NCBI GenBank assembly: GCA_021234155.1
Contig: JAJEKV010000003.1
Coordinates: 24,400,874 to 24,464,873, forward strand
Source: Isoetes taiwanensis
Lineage: Eukaryota; Streptophyta; Lycopodiopsida; Isoetales; Isoetaceae
Direction: 5' to 3'
Length of the DNA stretch: 64,000 bases
The notes beneath the pieces were generated by a model. The model did not search any database and had not been told where the DNA came from. It saw nothing but the letters and a program-made list of their open reading frames with translations. The first letter of the stretch is position 1; every line of letters starts with the position of its first letter. Below, piece by piece: positions 20,728 through 33,093 of the stretch. The position numbers and the translations under genes are program-made.

Positions 20728-23230
20728 AGAGTGGCAATGATACTAAGGTGATGGCATCGAAGGGAGTAGATATTGAACAAGATATGGGGAGCTTATTGAA
20801 TGATTAAAGCTTGTTAGTTCTGCTAGTTTGTTATGATCAATTGTTTCTATAGTATATGCAATTTGTTGCCAATGAGAGATGGCTAAAGGATGTTGATTGT
20901 TTGATCCTTTGTACTCGACTTATCGACGATTGCAACGCATCACCTAGGAGATAGACTATTGAGCCTAGCACGCTAAGTTTCCCCTAGTAGTCTCTCCACA
21001 CCATGGGTCCAGTTGTCATCAGACAAGTCCTCACTTGTACATCCCCGACAAATCCCGCTACCCACAACCAGCCAGGGTCAAATCCCGCTATCCACAATCA
21101 TCCAGGGTCCTATGCACGGGTCGCATATAATTGGGAATTTTTGGGACCAAGCTAGAAGCACCATCTACAATCGCTTTTAGAGCTCTACCTTTCCTCATAC
21201 ACAAGAGGTGCAAAAAATAACCAACCATCATCATAGAAGATCCATAACTTGATAAATAACACTAGAAACATGTGCCCGACAGTGCCGAGCATTTGTGGAC
21301 ATGTGGAATGGTTATTGTAATGGACTTCATAGGTTGTACATGTAGTCTGTCCTATAAATGGAGTGTCTGTGAAGAGTTTACAATTTAGGAAGATGAGGCA
21401 AGTCAATTTAACCTCGGGAAGAACTAAAACTTGGCAAGTCAACCCTTGTAATTGTCTCGATCTTTAGAATATGTAAATTACACACAAATCCTAAAAATCT
21501 AAATCCTTATCCCCCAAACCATAAAGTCCTTAAATTTGTGGTGTGATAATAAGGTTGATAGCATTGCATGCTCTTTTTATGAGCATATATTGCATCCTTT
21601 TTTTTAGAATCCATAATATGATAAAGCGTAACTCTCGCTTTAGTTGTTTGCACATTTTATACCCTCTTGGTACCGACCATTCTGATGGGATTCCAAGAAT
21701 GCAATAAAAGGGAATCTGTCAGTAGACATAACTTGTACCTAGGCTATGCACAAAAGAAACTGGCAAAGGGCATCCCCTTTTAATTGGTAACATTCCTGCC
21801 AACTAAGTACGAGAATGCAGCTTGGTTAACCCTGATGTTCGTGAGGAGGAATTGCTTAATATTTGGTGTGATCTTTTGATATTCAACCCATTGTTTGCAT
21901 TCGCAAACGAATTACGTTCTAAAGCTGCTCACACACAAATACTTTGAATGTGGATGGAGGAAGACTTGTTTTCTCTTGAGCAACCAGAAAAAATATATAT
22001 TTTGTTTTTGTCTTTATAGAAGTCTCACTCTATCATATGGTCTATTTGCAGATCCTTGTATTAAAGCCATTTGCAGTTCGTTGATCTTGGAGTTCAATAG
22101 GCAGATTTGAAGTTCTGAAAATCTATTCCCAATAGTACATGGTAATCTCAAATTATCCAGTTGTCACAAAATGTTAATTGAAATTCTTAGACCACTACCG
22201 GCGCTTTCATTTAATGCCTCCATGCAATTATGTAATCCTTGATTATCTCTCTTTATATTGGTCCTATGCCTGGCAATAGAGCTTTTTTAGGTTTAGGATT
22301 TGCAGGCAATGGTTACCAAAGTACAGTTGCTAAGAAGGAAGTTTGCTTAATTTTGAAACTCTCTGAATCAGTTCGAAACAGGAAGAGTTTTGGCGATAGT
22401 AGGAGTTCTTGACGCATTTCCATTAGGGAAGATTGATGCCCTTCAGCAGCTCTTCCTTGCAGGAAATACATTGGAGATTACACAAACACATGGATTCGAA
22501 GCCAGGTAAGCGGAGGTTCTACTTTTTCGTTTCATACTTAGACCCTGTGATCATAGTTTTGAACCTATCTTTGCCATCATGTATTAATAACAAAAACTTG
22601 AAGATGGCTTCAAAGTCAACAAACGCTAGTGTTTAAGGACATCCATTGCAGTCTTGGCGAAAGACAAAATGGGGTGTTGATTTGACTTAGGACCCTGCTG
22701 TCAATAGGGGCAAAGCACTTGCGCTATAGGTTGTTGATTTAAACTTAATGTCAAAAAAATGACTTGTATTTGATAGTTGCATATCTTGTGATGTCTTTTA
22801 TTTCCTTTGGATTAGGCCTTGCCTTGATTTATCTCTATGCTCCTCGACCGTGCTAGATATTATTCCAAGACCTGCAGAAGCAGTATAGATTGGCCAATTG
22901 CCATGAAAGTTGCCTGATGGCTTGTGAATGTCCTGCATTAATTGTTCATTTGATGGCTAGAAGATCAGGAAATCCTAGAGCACTAGAATCCTATGCTGAC
23001 TCATATCGTCTTAGGTTGAGGAAATTTAAGGACTGCCATTAGAAGTCTTTAAGGCCTGTACTTGGATATTTGGAACAACCTCAGTCTATCTGGTGAGGAG
23101 GTGAATATAAAAATAACTGGAAGATTGGGATTATAGAGTGGCAATGATACTGAGGTGATGGCATCCAAGGGAGTAGATATTGAACAAGATATGGGGAGCT
23201 TATTGAATGATCAAAGCTTGTTAGTTCTGC
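20728..23230. repeat. 98-bp block duplicated at 20728-20826 and 23133-23230
   Basis: Both copies begin AGAGTGGCAATGATACT and end GCTTGTTAGTTCTGCTA, with 3 or 4 differences. The plus strand reads as coding-like (KGVDIEQDMGSLLND). Between them the sequence is unassigned. Exon-like fragments appear, for example near 22385-22507 (IVGVLDAFPLGKIDALQQLF, followed by GTAAGC) and near 22960-23040 (RRSGNPRALESYADSYRLRL). I do not recognise the protein. This may be the remains of a host gene broken up by insertions. Confidence 0.5.
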
Positions 23231-23951
23231 TACATTTCCATGCTACAGAGCATCAAATCTCTCTGACATTGTGAAAGTGAGGCTAATTTTGTGTATCAAC
23301 CAGATGAGGATTTATCTCAAACTAGTTTTGTGGTTGGTTTTCATCATTACTTCATTGAGAAAAAAGAGCTCAACTGCAGCTCGTTCTGAATGAAGTAAAA
23401 TTATATTCTTGGGGCCAGGAGGAACTTCACTTTTGCAGATTTGAAGCACGACTCCTCTGTCCTGGACACTGTCTTTTCGATCAATCTCTTGTATCGATTT
23501 GTGCAGAAAGTTGAGCAATAGAAGCGAATAAATTTGTTCGATTCTTCCGCTAGAGAAAATCCCTATAACACATGGGTTATTCTATGAGGATCCCATAAAT
23601 TCTTGCACTGAACTTTATTGTTGAGTGTTGTCTTTGAACTTTCTTATGTTCTCATGTTTCTTACGTCATATGGTGATGTTACTGCATGTCTAGTACAAAT
23701 TTTGAGCAGACTCGTGTTGAGCAAATTGCACAACTTGAGATGAGAAATTTGGAGGCTAATGCGAATGAACTACCATGCTCGCCATCACCACCATCGACCT
23801 ATGACTCAAATGGGCAATAAACTCATACATGGGAGGTAAGCTTAGGCAGATCCCTTGTATTTGGGTGGTAACTGATGTTGGTGGTAGGCACTTATTGTTA
23901 TCTTTACGACAGGAACGGTTGGAGTTAGAGAAAAGCATGTAATATTTTTGC
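23231..23951. other. Unassigned sequence with coding-like fragments
   Basis: Plus-strand fragments look protein-like: FVYQPDEDLSQTSFVVGFHH near 23290-23350, and RVEQIAQLEMRNLEANANEL near 23710-23770. Stops and frame changes interrupt them and no family is recognised. Confidence 0.3.
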
Positions 23952-23955
23952 ACAT

Positions 23956-23976
23956 GGGTAAAAGCACGTTAGGGTG
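23956..23976 (+). repeat. Left terminal inverted repeat of DNA transposon
   Basis: Starts GGGTAAAAGCACGTTAGGG. It is identical over 21 bp to the reverse complement of 33094-33114, then diverges. Confidence 0.92.
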
Positions 23977-24362
23977 ATAAAATATTGGGTCATTTTAATA
24001 CGTATACATTTTTAGAAATGTATAATAATTACCGTGACTTTTGGTTTTTTTTTTCGACCGAAAATAGGCAGTGGAAAATTCCCTCCAATTCTTTCTTCCC
24101 CGTTCTTGTTTCTTTGGTCCTTTGATCCCTTTGCTTTTACCCTGCGATCCAGCACCTCGATCTCTTGCAAGCGACTAAAGCACGCTCTTCCGAAGTCGCT
24201 TGGTCATTCTCAACAAATCAAAGGTACAATCGTCTTCTTCCCTAGTTTTCTTCTTTATGCTTTAATTTATTACTTTAGGTTTTTGTTTACATGTGCAAGC
24301 TCAGATTGTTGCACCTTTAGGACAATTAAAAGATATTTGTTGTTGCATTGCAGGTATAGACA

Positions 24363-27300
24363 ATGGCAAAGACACCAAAGAAGAGTGCTGCCCCTGCATC
24401 AGTCCGAAAATCTCCCAGGGCTTCCAAAGCAGGGACACATTTGAAGTCTGGAAGTCCTGGCTGTAGCAAGGAGAACCGAAATGAGGACACAGTATTTTCT
24501 GCAAGGGATTTGGCAAATATGAAATTCAAGGAAAAATTTGCAGAATACAACTCTTTAGTGACAGAAGTTTGGGGCTCTAACGAACCTACCAGGTACGGGT
24601 ACAAGGATGAGCTGGTGAAGTTGGAAGACTAGGCAGAATTTTTGAAGTAGTACGAGTTTCCATTCGGTAGGAAAGATGTACAGAATCACTATGTTCCATT
24701 GTATTTTGCTCGAGCATTTGCCTTTACTCGGAGCAAATTCTTAAGTCGAAATGGTGAATCAGTTGATTGGGATGATGTGAAAAAAACAGCCACAGCTAAA
24801 AGCAAGGTCAAAGAATCCGAGGTTTTGACTGAAGTTGTAATAGAAGTCGAGCAATGCCAAGGGCCACAAGTCCTATGATAATTTCTACAAAAAAGAAGAT
24901 CTGGACAGTTTGAATATATTTCTTGAGAGCAGATCCTCTTTGAAGGAAAGCATATGTAAGGAGATGCAGAATTTACAGGAGACAAGACTGCAGCTATATG
25001 AGACTTTGAAGCATAGGGAAGGGGAAAGGGCAGTATATTCTAAGCTAGTCCATGAGGCCGAGACTAATTACTTGAATCTGATGTCAGAGTTGCAGGAATT
25101 TCAACAGCAGATGGATGAAAGTGACGGTAGTGCTATGAAGTTTGAGCACATAAAATGGAAGGTGGAGGATGCAATTGCGCAGAAGAGCAAGCGGGGGCGG
25201 GATCTAGCTGAGCTTAGCAAGGAAGTGGAAACAAAAGCATCTGAGTTGAGGCAGCTAGATTCTGAACTTAATTTAAGGTCTTCAAATAAGAAAGCAATTG
25301 AGGAGGGGGGCATAAAGATTTTGGAGTTGAGGGAGTTCTTAGATCACTCCTCAGTCCTTAGCTTGCAGCCTCCTCCTCTTTCTTTGGTTTCAGTTGCAGA
25401 GCAGCCAAATGCTGATTTTCAGTCCTGCACAAATTGCGAGCAGTGTTTTGGTTCCTCCCCAGTGGTATTGGCATCTTGCAGACATCCTTACTGCCTATTA
25501 TGTATCTCCTATCTTGCTAGCACGAGGAACAACTGCGCGGTACCAGGCTGCCCATGGGATGTGAATCTACCTCGTGCATTGGGGCTGATCGGAAAAGGTA
25601 AGCATGCATAATCGATTTCTTTCATGTCTTTCTTGATTAGTTCAGGTGTAAGATTGGTAGATGGATATTAGTTAGAAGTTGTGCATTGGTTGTGCATTAA
25701 TTGTTCTGTAGTATATTAATTACATTTGGGTTTTAAAATGTTGGTGTAAACATCATGTTAGTACATGCATATTATTAATGTGCATGATGTACAGTGTTGC
25801 CAGATATTATTGAGGAGTTACTTTTATGTACTAAGAAAATAGGATAAGTAGATAACTGCCTGTGTGTACATTTGTATAACATGTGGTCTTCTACTGGGGG
25901 GACATTTTGATACCTGTTGTACTCTATGATATGCAATTACAATTTTCCAGTAAGCTTTTCTACACTTGGCTCCAAATACATATATCTAATATATCTAATA
26001 CAGCTACATGGAATGCATTTATGAATTCTTTTTTCTAGGAAGCTTTCTACATTTGGATGTGGGTACATAAAACTGTACATAGTTCTGCAATACAGATACA
26101 TGGAGTACATTTGGAATTGGATTGTACATTGCTTTTCTGGTTTTAGTTTATAGTGGGCACTAATATTTTTTCAGTCATCTAGTTACTATTGGTAATGCTT
26201 TCATTCTTGCAGGTGACATGGGTAGTATAAAGAAGCCAGAGAAAGGTATGTGATATGTGGTTATGGTCTCTTCATATGTATTTCAATTTCACCTCATATG
26301 CAGATGACGACAAGAACAGAGTAGATCCTCCTGCAAAGACACTTGATTTTTCAAGTTGTGTAGATGATTATTATGGAGGGAAGCATGATAAGTCAACCTT
26401 GTCCACATCTAGGTCACCCCTGAACACATTGAACACATTTGTAGCAGAGCATGAGAGAGGAGGAAAAGGAACATCAAGTAAGTAATTAGTTTTAAATGAA
26501 TTTGCTGGATTTTATAAGGAAGCAAATTGAGCTCATTATTTTAATAACAGATACAGTTGTCACAAGCAAAACTACAATTGTAGCTTCATATGCACAACAA
26601 ATTGAGCTCCTGAAGTAAAGGGCTGATTGTGGCAACACAGGTGTGTATCCATATTAGTTTAATTTCTACATTTTCTTGATGTTTATGCTGCTGTTGACAA
26701 TGAGTTATCTTGTAGTACTGGAACCAGCGAGCGAGGAGAACAATGAAGCCGTCTCTGACACTCTAAAGAAAAAAGATATTATTGTAGAGGTCTTCGACAC
26801 TCCAAAGAAAACAGTTGTAGATAAGGTGCAGAAGGTACCAATTCTAAAGCCAATGCCACATCATCAGACCGAACTTGAAATGTTGTTTTCAAATGGTAAG
26901 TCAAAAACTACTTATTGCATTTATTTATTGCATGTTCATACATTTTATTATTCGCAGAAACAGAGGAAACTAGTGGATCTATGGCCTTAGTTGATGCTAC
27001 AATCGAAAAGATTGAAGAATCATGTAAGACAGGAACATATACAACTAGTACTGAAGAAATTTTAGTGGAGAATGTGGCTACAGATATGAAGCAGGTGGTT
27101 GTGGTGAAGTAAGAGAAGGAGGAATCTGAGGATAGAACAGATACAGATAATGGTGTGAACGAATAAGAGTCAAGAAAAAGAAAAGATACAAAGGTGTCGC
27201 GGCCAGCTAAGAGAACTAGAAGCCAGACATCAGTTGAGCAACTGTAAGTGTAATTGAATTAGTAAATATGTGTTTTATGCTAGTTACCATTGATGCTTGG

Positions 27301-28270
27301 TTTGCAGTGACATGGATAACCTTCAGACAATGGTTCCATTCTATCCGTTCCAAGCTGAACCTCTGATTAAGATCACGAAATATTGTGTGGAGACATTGTT
27401 TAAAGATAGGCACATGTCTAATAGACATTTAGACATATTCGGAAGGTATGTGAGCAGCACATTGACATCCAAATGGCGAGATGTCTTCTTTTTCTTTTCT
27501 TCGTAAAACGTTTTTGACTTATCGGGCAGCATTTAAAAGATTAGCCCCGGATGCTAATAGTATGGGGGTCGATCGGCAGGAGTGCGATTGAGAAAGGGCT
27601 ACAAGGCAATTGTTGTTAGTAAATGCCAGTATATTATGGTTCCAGTTCAAGTTGAGGACCCTGCCCATCATGCTTTGGTGATTTTTGTTTTAGAGTCTGC
27701 AAAAAATTGCAGTACCACCTCAATGGCTTCTCCTGCAATTATTGTGTTGAACTCCATGGTTGGTATAACAGTGGACAACAAACTCCTAAATATGTGAGCA
27801 TGTTCTTTCAGTATATGTACTCATGCTTGCTTAAATCTTAGTTGCATATTCTCATTTGTGTGTGCAGGCTTCATAAGGATGTCATCACATATCTAACCAA
27901 CTCTAGCTCACGTAGAGTTGAATTATATGTGAAGAATGCAGTGAAGAAGGAAACTATTCCAGAGGTTCCACAACAACCAGATAGTGTAAGCTGCGGTCTT
28001 TATGTGATGGCCTTTATGCAAGCTTTTGTGGATGCCCAAGTGAATTATAAAAGCATGGTGAGTTGTTCTTATATTTCACATAAATCCTTTGGGATGTTTT
28101 ATTGTAGCGGATCTTAATTCTTGTGTTTGTTGCAGTTTTCATCAACCTGGTTCGACAAGGATTTTGCACTTGGCAGAAGAAATGTATTAATAAAAGTCAT
28201 GGTTGAATATGGTTTGAGAAGAAGAGATGAGACAAAACAAGTTGTCACTGGGCAGAATAGTGGTAGTTAA
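24363..28270 (+). pseudogene. Spliced coiled-coil / RING-like / Ulp1 (C48) cysteine protease gene of the DNA transposon
   Basis: Likely a SUMO-protease-like accessory protein. A noncoding exon ends near 24222 and exon 2 starts at 24355 (ATG 24363, MAKTPKKSAAPASVRKSPRA). Inferred exons with GT-AG borders: 24355-25597, 26213-26245, 26304-26477, 26551-26640, 26716-26895, 26958-27243, 27308-27793, 27868-28057, 28136-28270. Exon 2 holds a coiled coil (about 24950-25320) and a RING-like motif (CTNCEQCF...CRHPYCLLC...C, 25426-25555). The basic KRTRSQTS precedes the protease. Protease motifs are HHALVIFV (His, about 27666), VLNSM (the usual Asp is Asn at 27750-27752) and VPQQPDSVSCGLYV (Cys at 27992). 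Stops at 24630, 24648, 26616, 27110 and 27164, plus frameshifts near 24868 and 27500, break the frame. Confidence 0.82.
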
Positions 28271-28325
28271 ACTCATTCCAAATTATGGAATTTAAAGCTA
28301 ATTGACTATTGTACTTTGAAATTTA

Positions 28326-28464
28326 TTCGAATAAGAAATCATTTGCAACGCTTTAATTTCTATCAAGGGTTACAAACTAGAATTAGTTTAGACTGTTCGA
28401 ATAAGAAATCATTTGCAACGCTTTAATTTCTATCAAGGGTTACAAACTAGAATTAGTTTAGACT
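28326..28464. repeat. 71-bp tandem duplication
   Basis: TTCGAATAAGAAATCATTTG starts at 28326 and again at 28397, and the two copies look identical through TTAGTTTAGACT. This is a recent tandem duplication in the spacer between the protease and HAD-like genes. Confidence 0.92.
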
Positions 28465-28533
28465 TTCTGTCTTATCCTTAGGCTTGGTCCGGTTAGATGT
28501 ATGGCTAACCTAACTGCCCTGGATTACTTATAG

Positions 28534-29578
28534 GGCTTATTATATTTGATCTCCAAGGCATTTTGGGTTACTATTGTCAATCAGCACCCAGTGACTATAA
28601 TGGCACTCAAGTGCCAATCCAATTACCTGATGGAGTCTTCTTTTGTCGTCCATTGTCGAAATCATTGTTGTACTGGTGTTCCAACCATTGGGATTTGGCT
28701 GTTTGGTCAGATCTTCCCTTGGATGTTCTGCGCCATTGTAGACAAGTTGTATGAGCAAGGCATACCAAGATTTAAATTCATTTATGGTGGCAATAGATGT
28801 TGGACCCTCTTCTTAGAGGTCAATGATGGGACAGCCATATTTCTTTTCCCTTTGGATATTCCACTCCTCAAGTATCCGAATCTGAGGAAATAGATGTGTT
28901 ATGATTACTGACCTTCCTTTCAAATGTATCTTCAATGAGGGTTGCTCTTGCTGCATACCAGTATGGCATCCCATGCTAACTGGTGAAGACAAAGATTTGT
29001 GTTGGCTATTTGACTGGTTTGTAGGCTTGAAGAATGCAAATGACTTTACCACTTATGTCCAAGAGCATCAATTTGATACTTCTCGTGCATACAATGACAT
29101 AGTAGTTCAACGTATAAAATCTCAATATGGTGAAGACATTGATAGTTTATGGAGCTTTTGCAATAGAGGTTGCTTGCTAAATAAGAAGCCTAGCATCAAA
29201 GTGAAGAGATTCACAGTAATAGAAGAATCTAGTGAAGATAATAATTGTGTTGGTACATCTGATAGTAAACATTCGAAGTTTGTAGAAGCTCGGGTACAAG
29301 ATGAGTGTGCTGGTACATCAGATAGTAAACAAGTCGAGGACACGGCTGTATGTACATAACTTAGGTAATACAGTTAAGCTTTCACATGATATGCTAATAA
29401 TTTTGTATGCATTGTAGATGTAAGGAATGATCTACAAAACAAATGTAAAATTCTTCAACCAGCTGAAGTAGATCTTCAACCAACTGATATAGAAGAAACA
29501 AATTTAAGTTCCCAATATGCTGGCCGGGGGACTAATCCAAGGTCGAATATCATGCTTCCATTACATAAATATAAAAGG
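28534..29578 (+). pseudogene. HAD-superfamily, NIF/CTD-phosphatase-like gene within the DNA transposon
   Basis: Resembles plant NLI-interacting-factor-type phosphatases, which use an aspartate nucleophile to remove phosphate from proteins. After a likely acceptor (CTTATAG, 28533) the frame reads LIIFDLQGIL, matching HAD motif I (D at 28548). Next comes FFCRPLSKSLLYWCSNHWDL then AVWSD, as in the RP...FL.W...H.LAVWSS block. A frameshift near 28720-28740 leads to DKLYEQGIPRFKF and IPLLKYPNLRK. After a stop the frame resumes at 28901 with TDLPFKCIFNEGC, the position of the family DDSPxK motif; its first Asp is Thr here. The C-terminal part has two copies of CxGTSDSKxxxxxE-like sequence. A final exon starts near 29418 and ends at 29578. 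The usual DxDxT is DLQGI here, so activity is doubtful. The family call is by motif pattern only. Confidence 0.6.
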
Positions 29579-29616
29579 TAACACAATACAAACCACTGCA
29601 AATTCAAAGCCTTCAC

Positions 29617-32600
29617 CTAATCCAAGGCATCCACCATTTCGGGAAGACTTCCTAGCAACATCTCATGCACATCATCAGACAATGCAAAAGCTGCACTAGC
29701 ACCTTTAACCCTGTGATTTATCTTCTTCATGGGAAATTTAGCTCCAATAACAGATTCTACTAGTACCAATACTTCTCTATCATCCAACAGCTTATATTTG
29801 TTATGGCAACTTGGCAATTTCAGATAATAGTAAGCTGATATGACTGTGTCACCTGCATGATGCACATTCTTGTAAGCATCAATGACCGTTTGATCCAATA
29901 CATGCTTTTCTCTAGTGCAAGCAAGAACATAGTATGGCACATCTTCCTCATTACCAGGAAGAGAAAAAGAAGCAAAATTATCACCAAACTGTATCACATC
30001 ATGTAACTCCTCTACCTCATTTGCAAACATTGCAGTTTCTGATTCCAATTCTGTACCTTCAGCATGTGCACATGGGACTAGCTTCTTCAATGTCCACTTT
30101 CCACAGTGTTGAATAGACTCACATGCCTGCCATTCAAAGTTTATGCAGGCACTGCAAAAACAAGATAGTGATCTAACCATCAGTAAGGTTGGGTCCGCCG
30201 GACTTATGGAAGATACACAGTGCCAGCTTTGGACACCAGGAAGGGGTTGCACATCAAATGGCTTTGACCTGTCAATCTCAGCCTCCTTCACTTCCCAATA
30301 CACTCTACGAACTTGAGATTTCTTGTTTCTCAAAACAACACAGGCATCATGAGCATCCTTTATTTCAATCCCATGCTCTCTTCTTTGCTCACTGGCCAAG
30401 AGTTGCTTGGCCTTGGCAGCCTCTCCATCATGTTCCCCCTTCCCATGTCCTGATCCGAAGAAATTCCATTGTATACGAATGCCATGTTGATAATGGTACC
30501 TGCATATGAAGTAGAATGATCTTTTGGATTTGAACTGAGCAGCACAACCATCTGAACGCATGAGATGATACCCCATGTGAGATCCTCCATTCTCTTTCAA
30601 CCACTGAAGATGAAGTTGAAATGCATGATGTACAAAATGTGTGTCATGACTTCTATCATCAGAAACATATAAGTGAACAGTCTTCTGCAACTTACCATTT
30701 ACCTTGAAGAGAGTGATGTGTACCAAAATAGTGATCTGGTCTGCATTCCAATGTTCAGACTGCACTTCTTTGAAGGGCTGCAATGTGTAATTTTCTGCAA
30801 AGTCTACTACTGATATCACAGAATCATCTCTTAGAGTCTGAATGCTTCTCCAAAATTCCTTGCTCTGCCAATGAGCTGCAAAGTTGTGATGCACAAACTT
30901 TTTCATGTGATCAAACATGGCAGATAGCATGAAAGGAGCATTTGTTTGCTTCTCCACCAATCTTAGACTTCTAGAAGTGCCCTTCCTTGACTTCTCGTCA
31001 ATATAACAGTAAGCCTGCCATTTAACATCATCTTCATTATTCTGATCAGTCTCTTTTGGACATAAGGGAATCTTTTGCTTACCACATTTTTCACAATCCC
31101 CCCTTATGCACTTCAGATTGTGCCACTCTTCCCTTTTCTCTTTTTGGCAAACCATTTCTCTCCAAAGAGTGCTAACATTACAAAACGTAAGCTTTTGTGC
31201 CTGACAAACCCCATCATGTGTACCAACAGCACATACATCACAATTGCAACTGTAATTTATGTGAAACTTCAGCCTCACAGAGTTGAAAGCTTTTCTGAAA
31301 TTCTCTGCTTATTCATGCTTGACACAACATCAAGTGTTTCTCTCCTTCAATTTCCTTATGCAACTTGGTTTCAAGTATTCGAACATTCTAATACCAACAT
31401 CTGCATCTGGATTCTCCTCCACAAAGTGCTCATACAACTCAGGCTGCACATTGCAAAAGAAAATAGGTAAGTTGGAGAAGAATGTGCATTGAATACCTTA
31501 CATATCCAGTACATAAGTAAGAAATACTATGTATACTAGTACATATCAGTTGTACATGTAAAAAGATTTGATTGAATCTATACATATTCAGTACATATGT
31601 ACAGTAGATTATGTAGTATCAATTTATAGCACATTTAATCGTACGTCCTTACACTATGTACATATATATCACAAAATATACATGAAATACTTCCAAGAGC
31701 AAGTAGATGACCCCATAAATCTCATTTACATGTATAATACAGTAAGCAAAACAGACCGAAAAGGCTACATCAAAGCAAGTAAACTAAGATTGGCAAAGGA
31801 GTTCACTTCTGGCACATTTAATCTTACATCCTTACACTACGTACATATATATCACATAATATACATGAAATACTTCCAAGAGCAAGTAGATGACCCCATA
31901 AACCTCATTTACATGTATAATACAGTAAGCAAAATAGACCGAAAATGCTACATCAGCAAGTAAACTAAGATTGGTAGAGGAGTTCACATATGTGCATGAA
32001 AATGTATATGAAAACTAAAAAGAAACTGAAATGTAATAGTTTCTTTGACAAAAGCTTTAATACCTGAGGAATGTCAAGATACTGGATTGCCTCGCTTCTT
32101 TTTTTCCTCACATCCATGTACTTTGGTGAAACCTTGGTGTTGTTAAGCCAGAACTGGATGATTTTAGCTTGGTTTCTTCATCCAAACGATCAGATCTAGC
32201 CTTCCTTCCTGCTAACGCCCAAATGTTTGAACCAGCAATTGCCATTCTCTTTCTTCTGCAAGCAGCATATGAAAGATTTCGGGGATGGCATTTGAGCATC
32301 TTGCAAGCAATTCCCCTTTGCTTCAAATCACCATTTTTCCCCACAACCATTGATAAAACTGAATGCTTGGCAGCTAATTTATCACCACTATTAGAGCATT
32401 TTACCTCTTCCAATCCATCTTTAAGGTTTTCTAAAATTGCATGATTGACCAATGCTTGTGAAGGCAACCCAATCACAGGTTCAAAAAGCTCCAATAGCGT
32501 GTGATCTTGCAAGAATCTAGAAGCAAATAAGTACCTTTGATTAGGAGCCAGAGATTCAGCTTCTTTTCTCATAACAGTAACAACATTTTGCACACTGGTC

Positions 32601-32719
32601 CTTATTTTTTTGGTAACATACCTTGAGGATGTACTACCCTTTTCAATTTCGCTATCATGCTCTGCCATCTTCTTTTTCCCTTTCTCATCTCTCCCACTTT
32701 CGAAATTACTGCATGCCAC
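29617..32719 (-). pseudogene. DDE-like transposase gene of the DNA transposon, two exons
   Basis: Would cut and paste the element. Exon 1 (32719-32063) has a basic N-terminus and RRKRMAIAGSNIWALAGRKA; a one-base shift near 32160 restores IIQFWLNNTKVSPKYMDVRK to a donor CAG|GTATTA. The intron spans about 32062-31449 with acceptor TGCAATGTGCAG. Exon 2 starts PELYEHFVEENPDADVG and holds two stops near 31300-31340 (NT*CCVKHE*AENF) before a long open part (31278-29617). That part has a Cys-rich segment (CNCDVC, CEKCGKQKIPLC) and RNase-H-fold motifs VVDFAENYTLQPFKEVQSEH (Asp159), MRSDGCAAQFKSKRSF (Asp243) and FFGSGHGKGEHDGEAAKAK (acidic third position). Similar proteins occur in animal and other eukaryotic genomes from memory. 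The catalytic assignment is inferred. Confidence 0.78.
31631..31990. repeat. 183-bp tandem duplication in the transposase intron
   Basis: ACATTTAATC starts at 31631 and 31814. The copies are nearly identical through GCAAGTAAACTAAGATTGG, with the second missing a few bases. This lengthens the intron without touching exons. Confidence 0.88.
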
Positions 32720-33093
32720 CTGTTATTTACTCTTCACAATTTTGAATTCACCAGATGCCATCTGATGTTTACCACATTCAGTTTCAAAATCACCAGATTG
32801 CATGTTTTCCTGATCTTGGAAAAAAATTCAAATTGTGTTCTACTTTCTTGGTTCGATTTGGGAATTTTCTTGGAGGAAATTTTTCTGGAGGGAATTTTCC
32901 TGGAGGAAACTGGAGGGAGGAATTTCCTCCAGGAGTTTCGCATCAACCGCCGGCCTCTACTCGTCATAATTACAAACAAATGGGAATTTTGCCCATTTTT
33001 AAATATATAAGACAAAATTTATACATGAAATAAGTACATTTAAAATTCAGCAACCCGTTCAAAAGTTTACATGAATTGCCCCCTAATGTATGA

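Noticed and set aside
29934-30509. Plus-strand frames opposite the transposase
   Set aside because: They are antisense to the well-supported minus-strand transposase exon.
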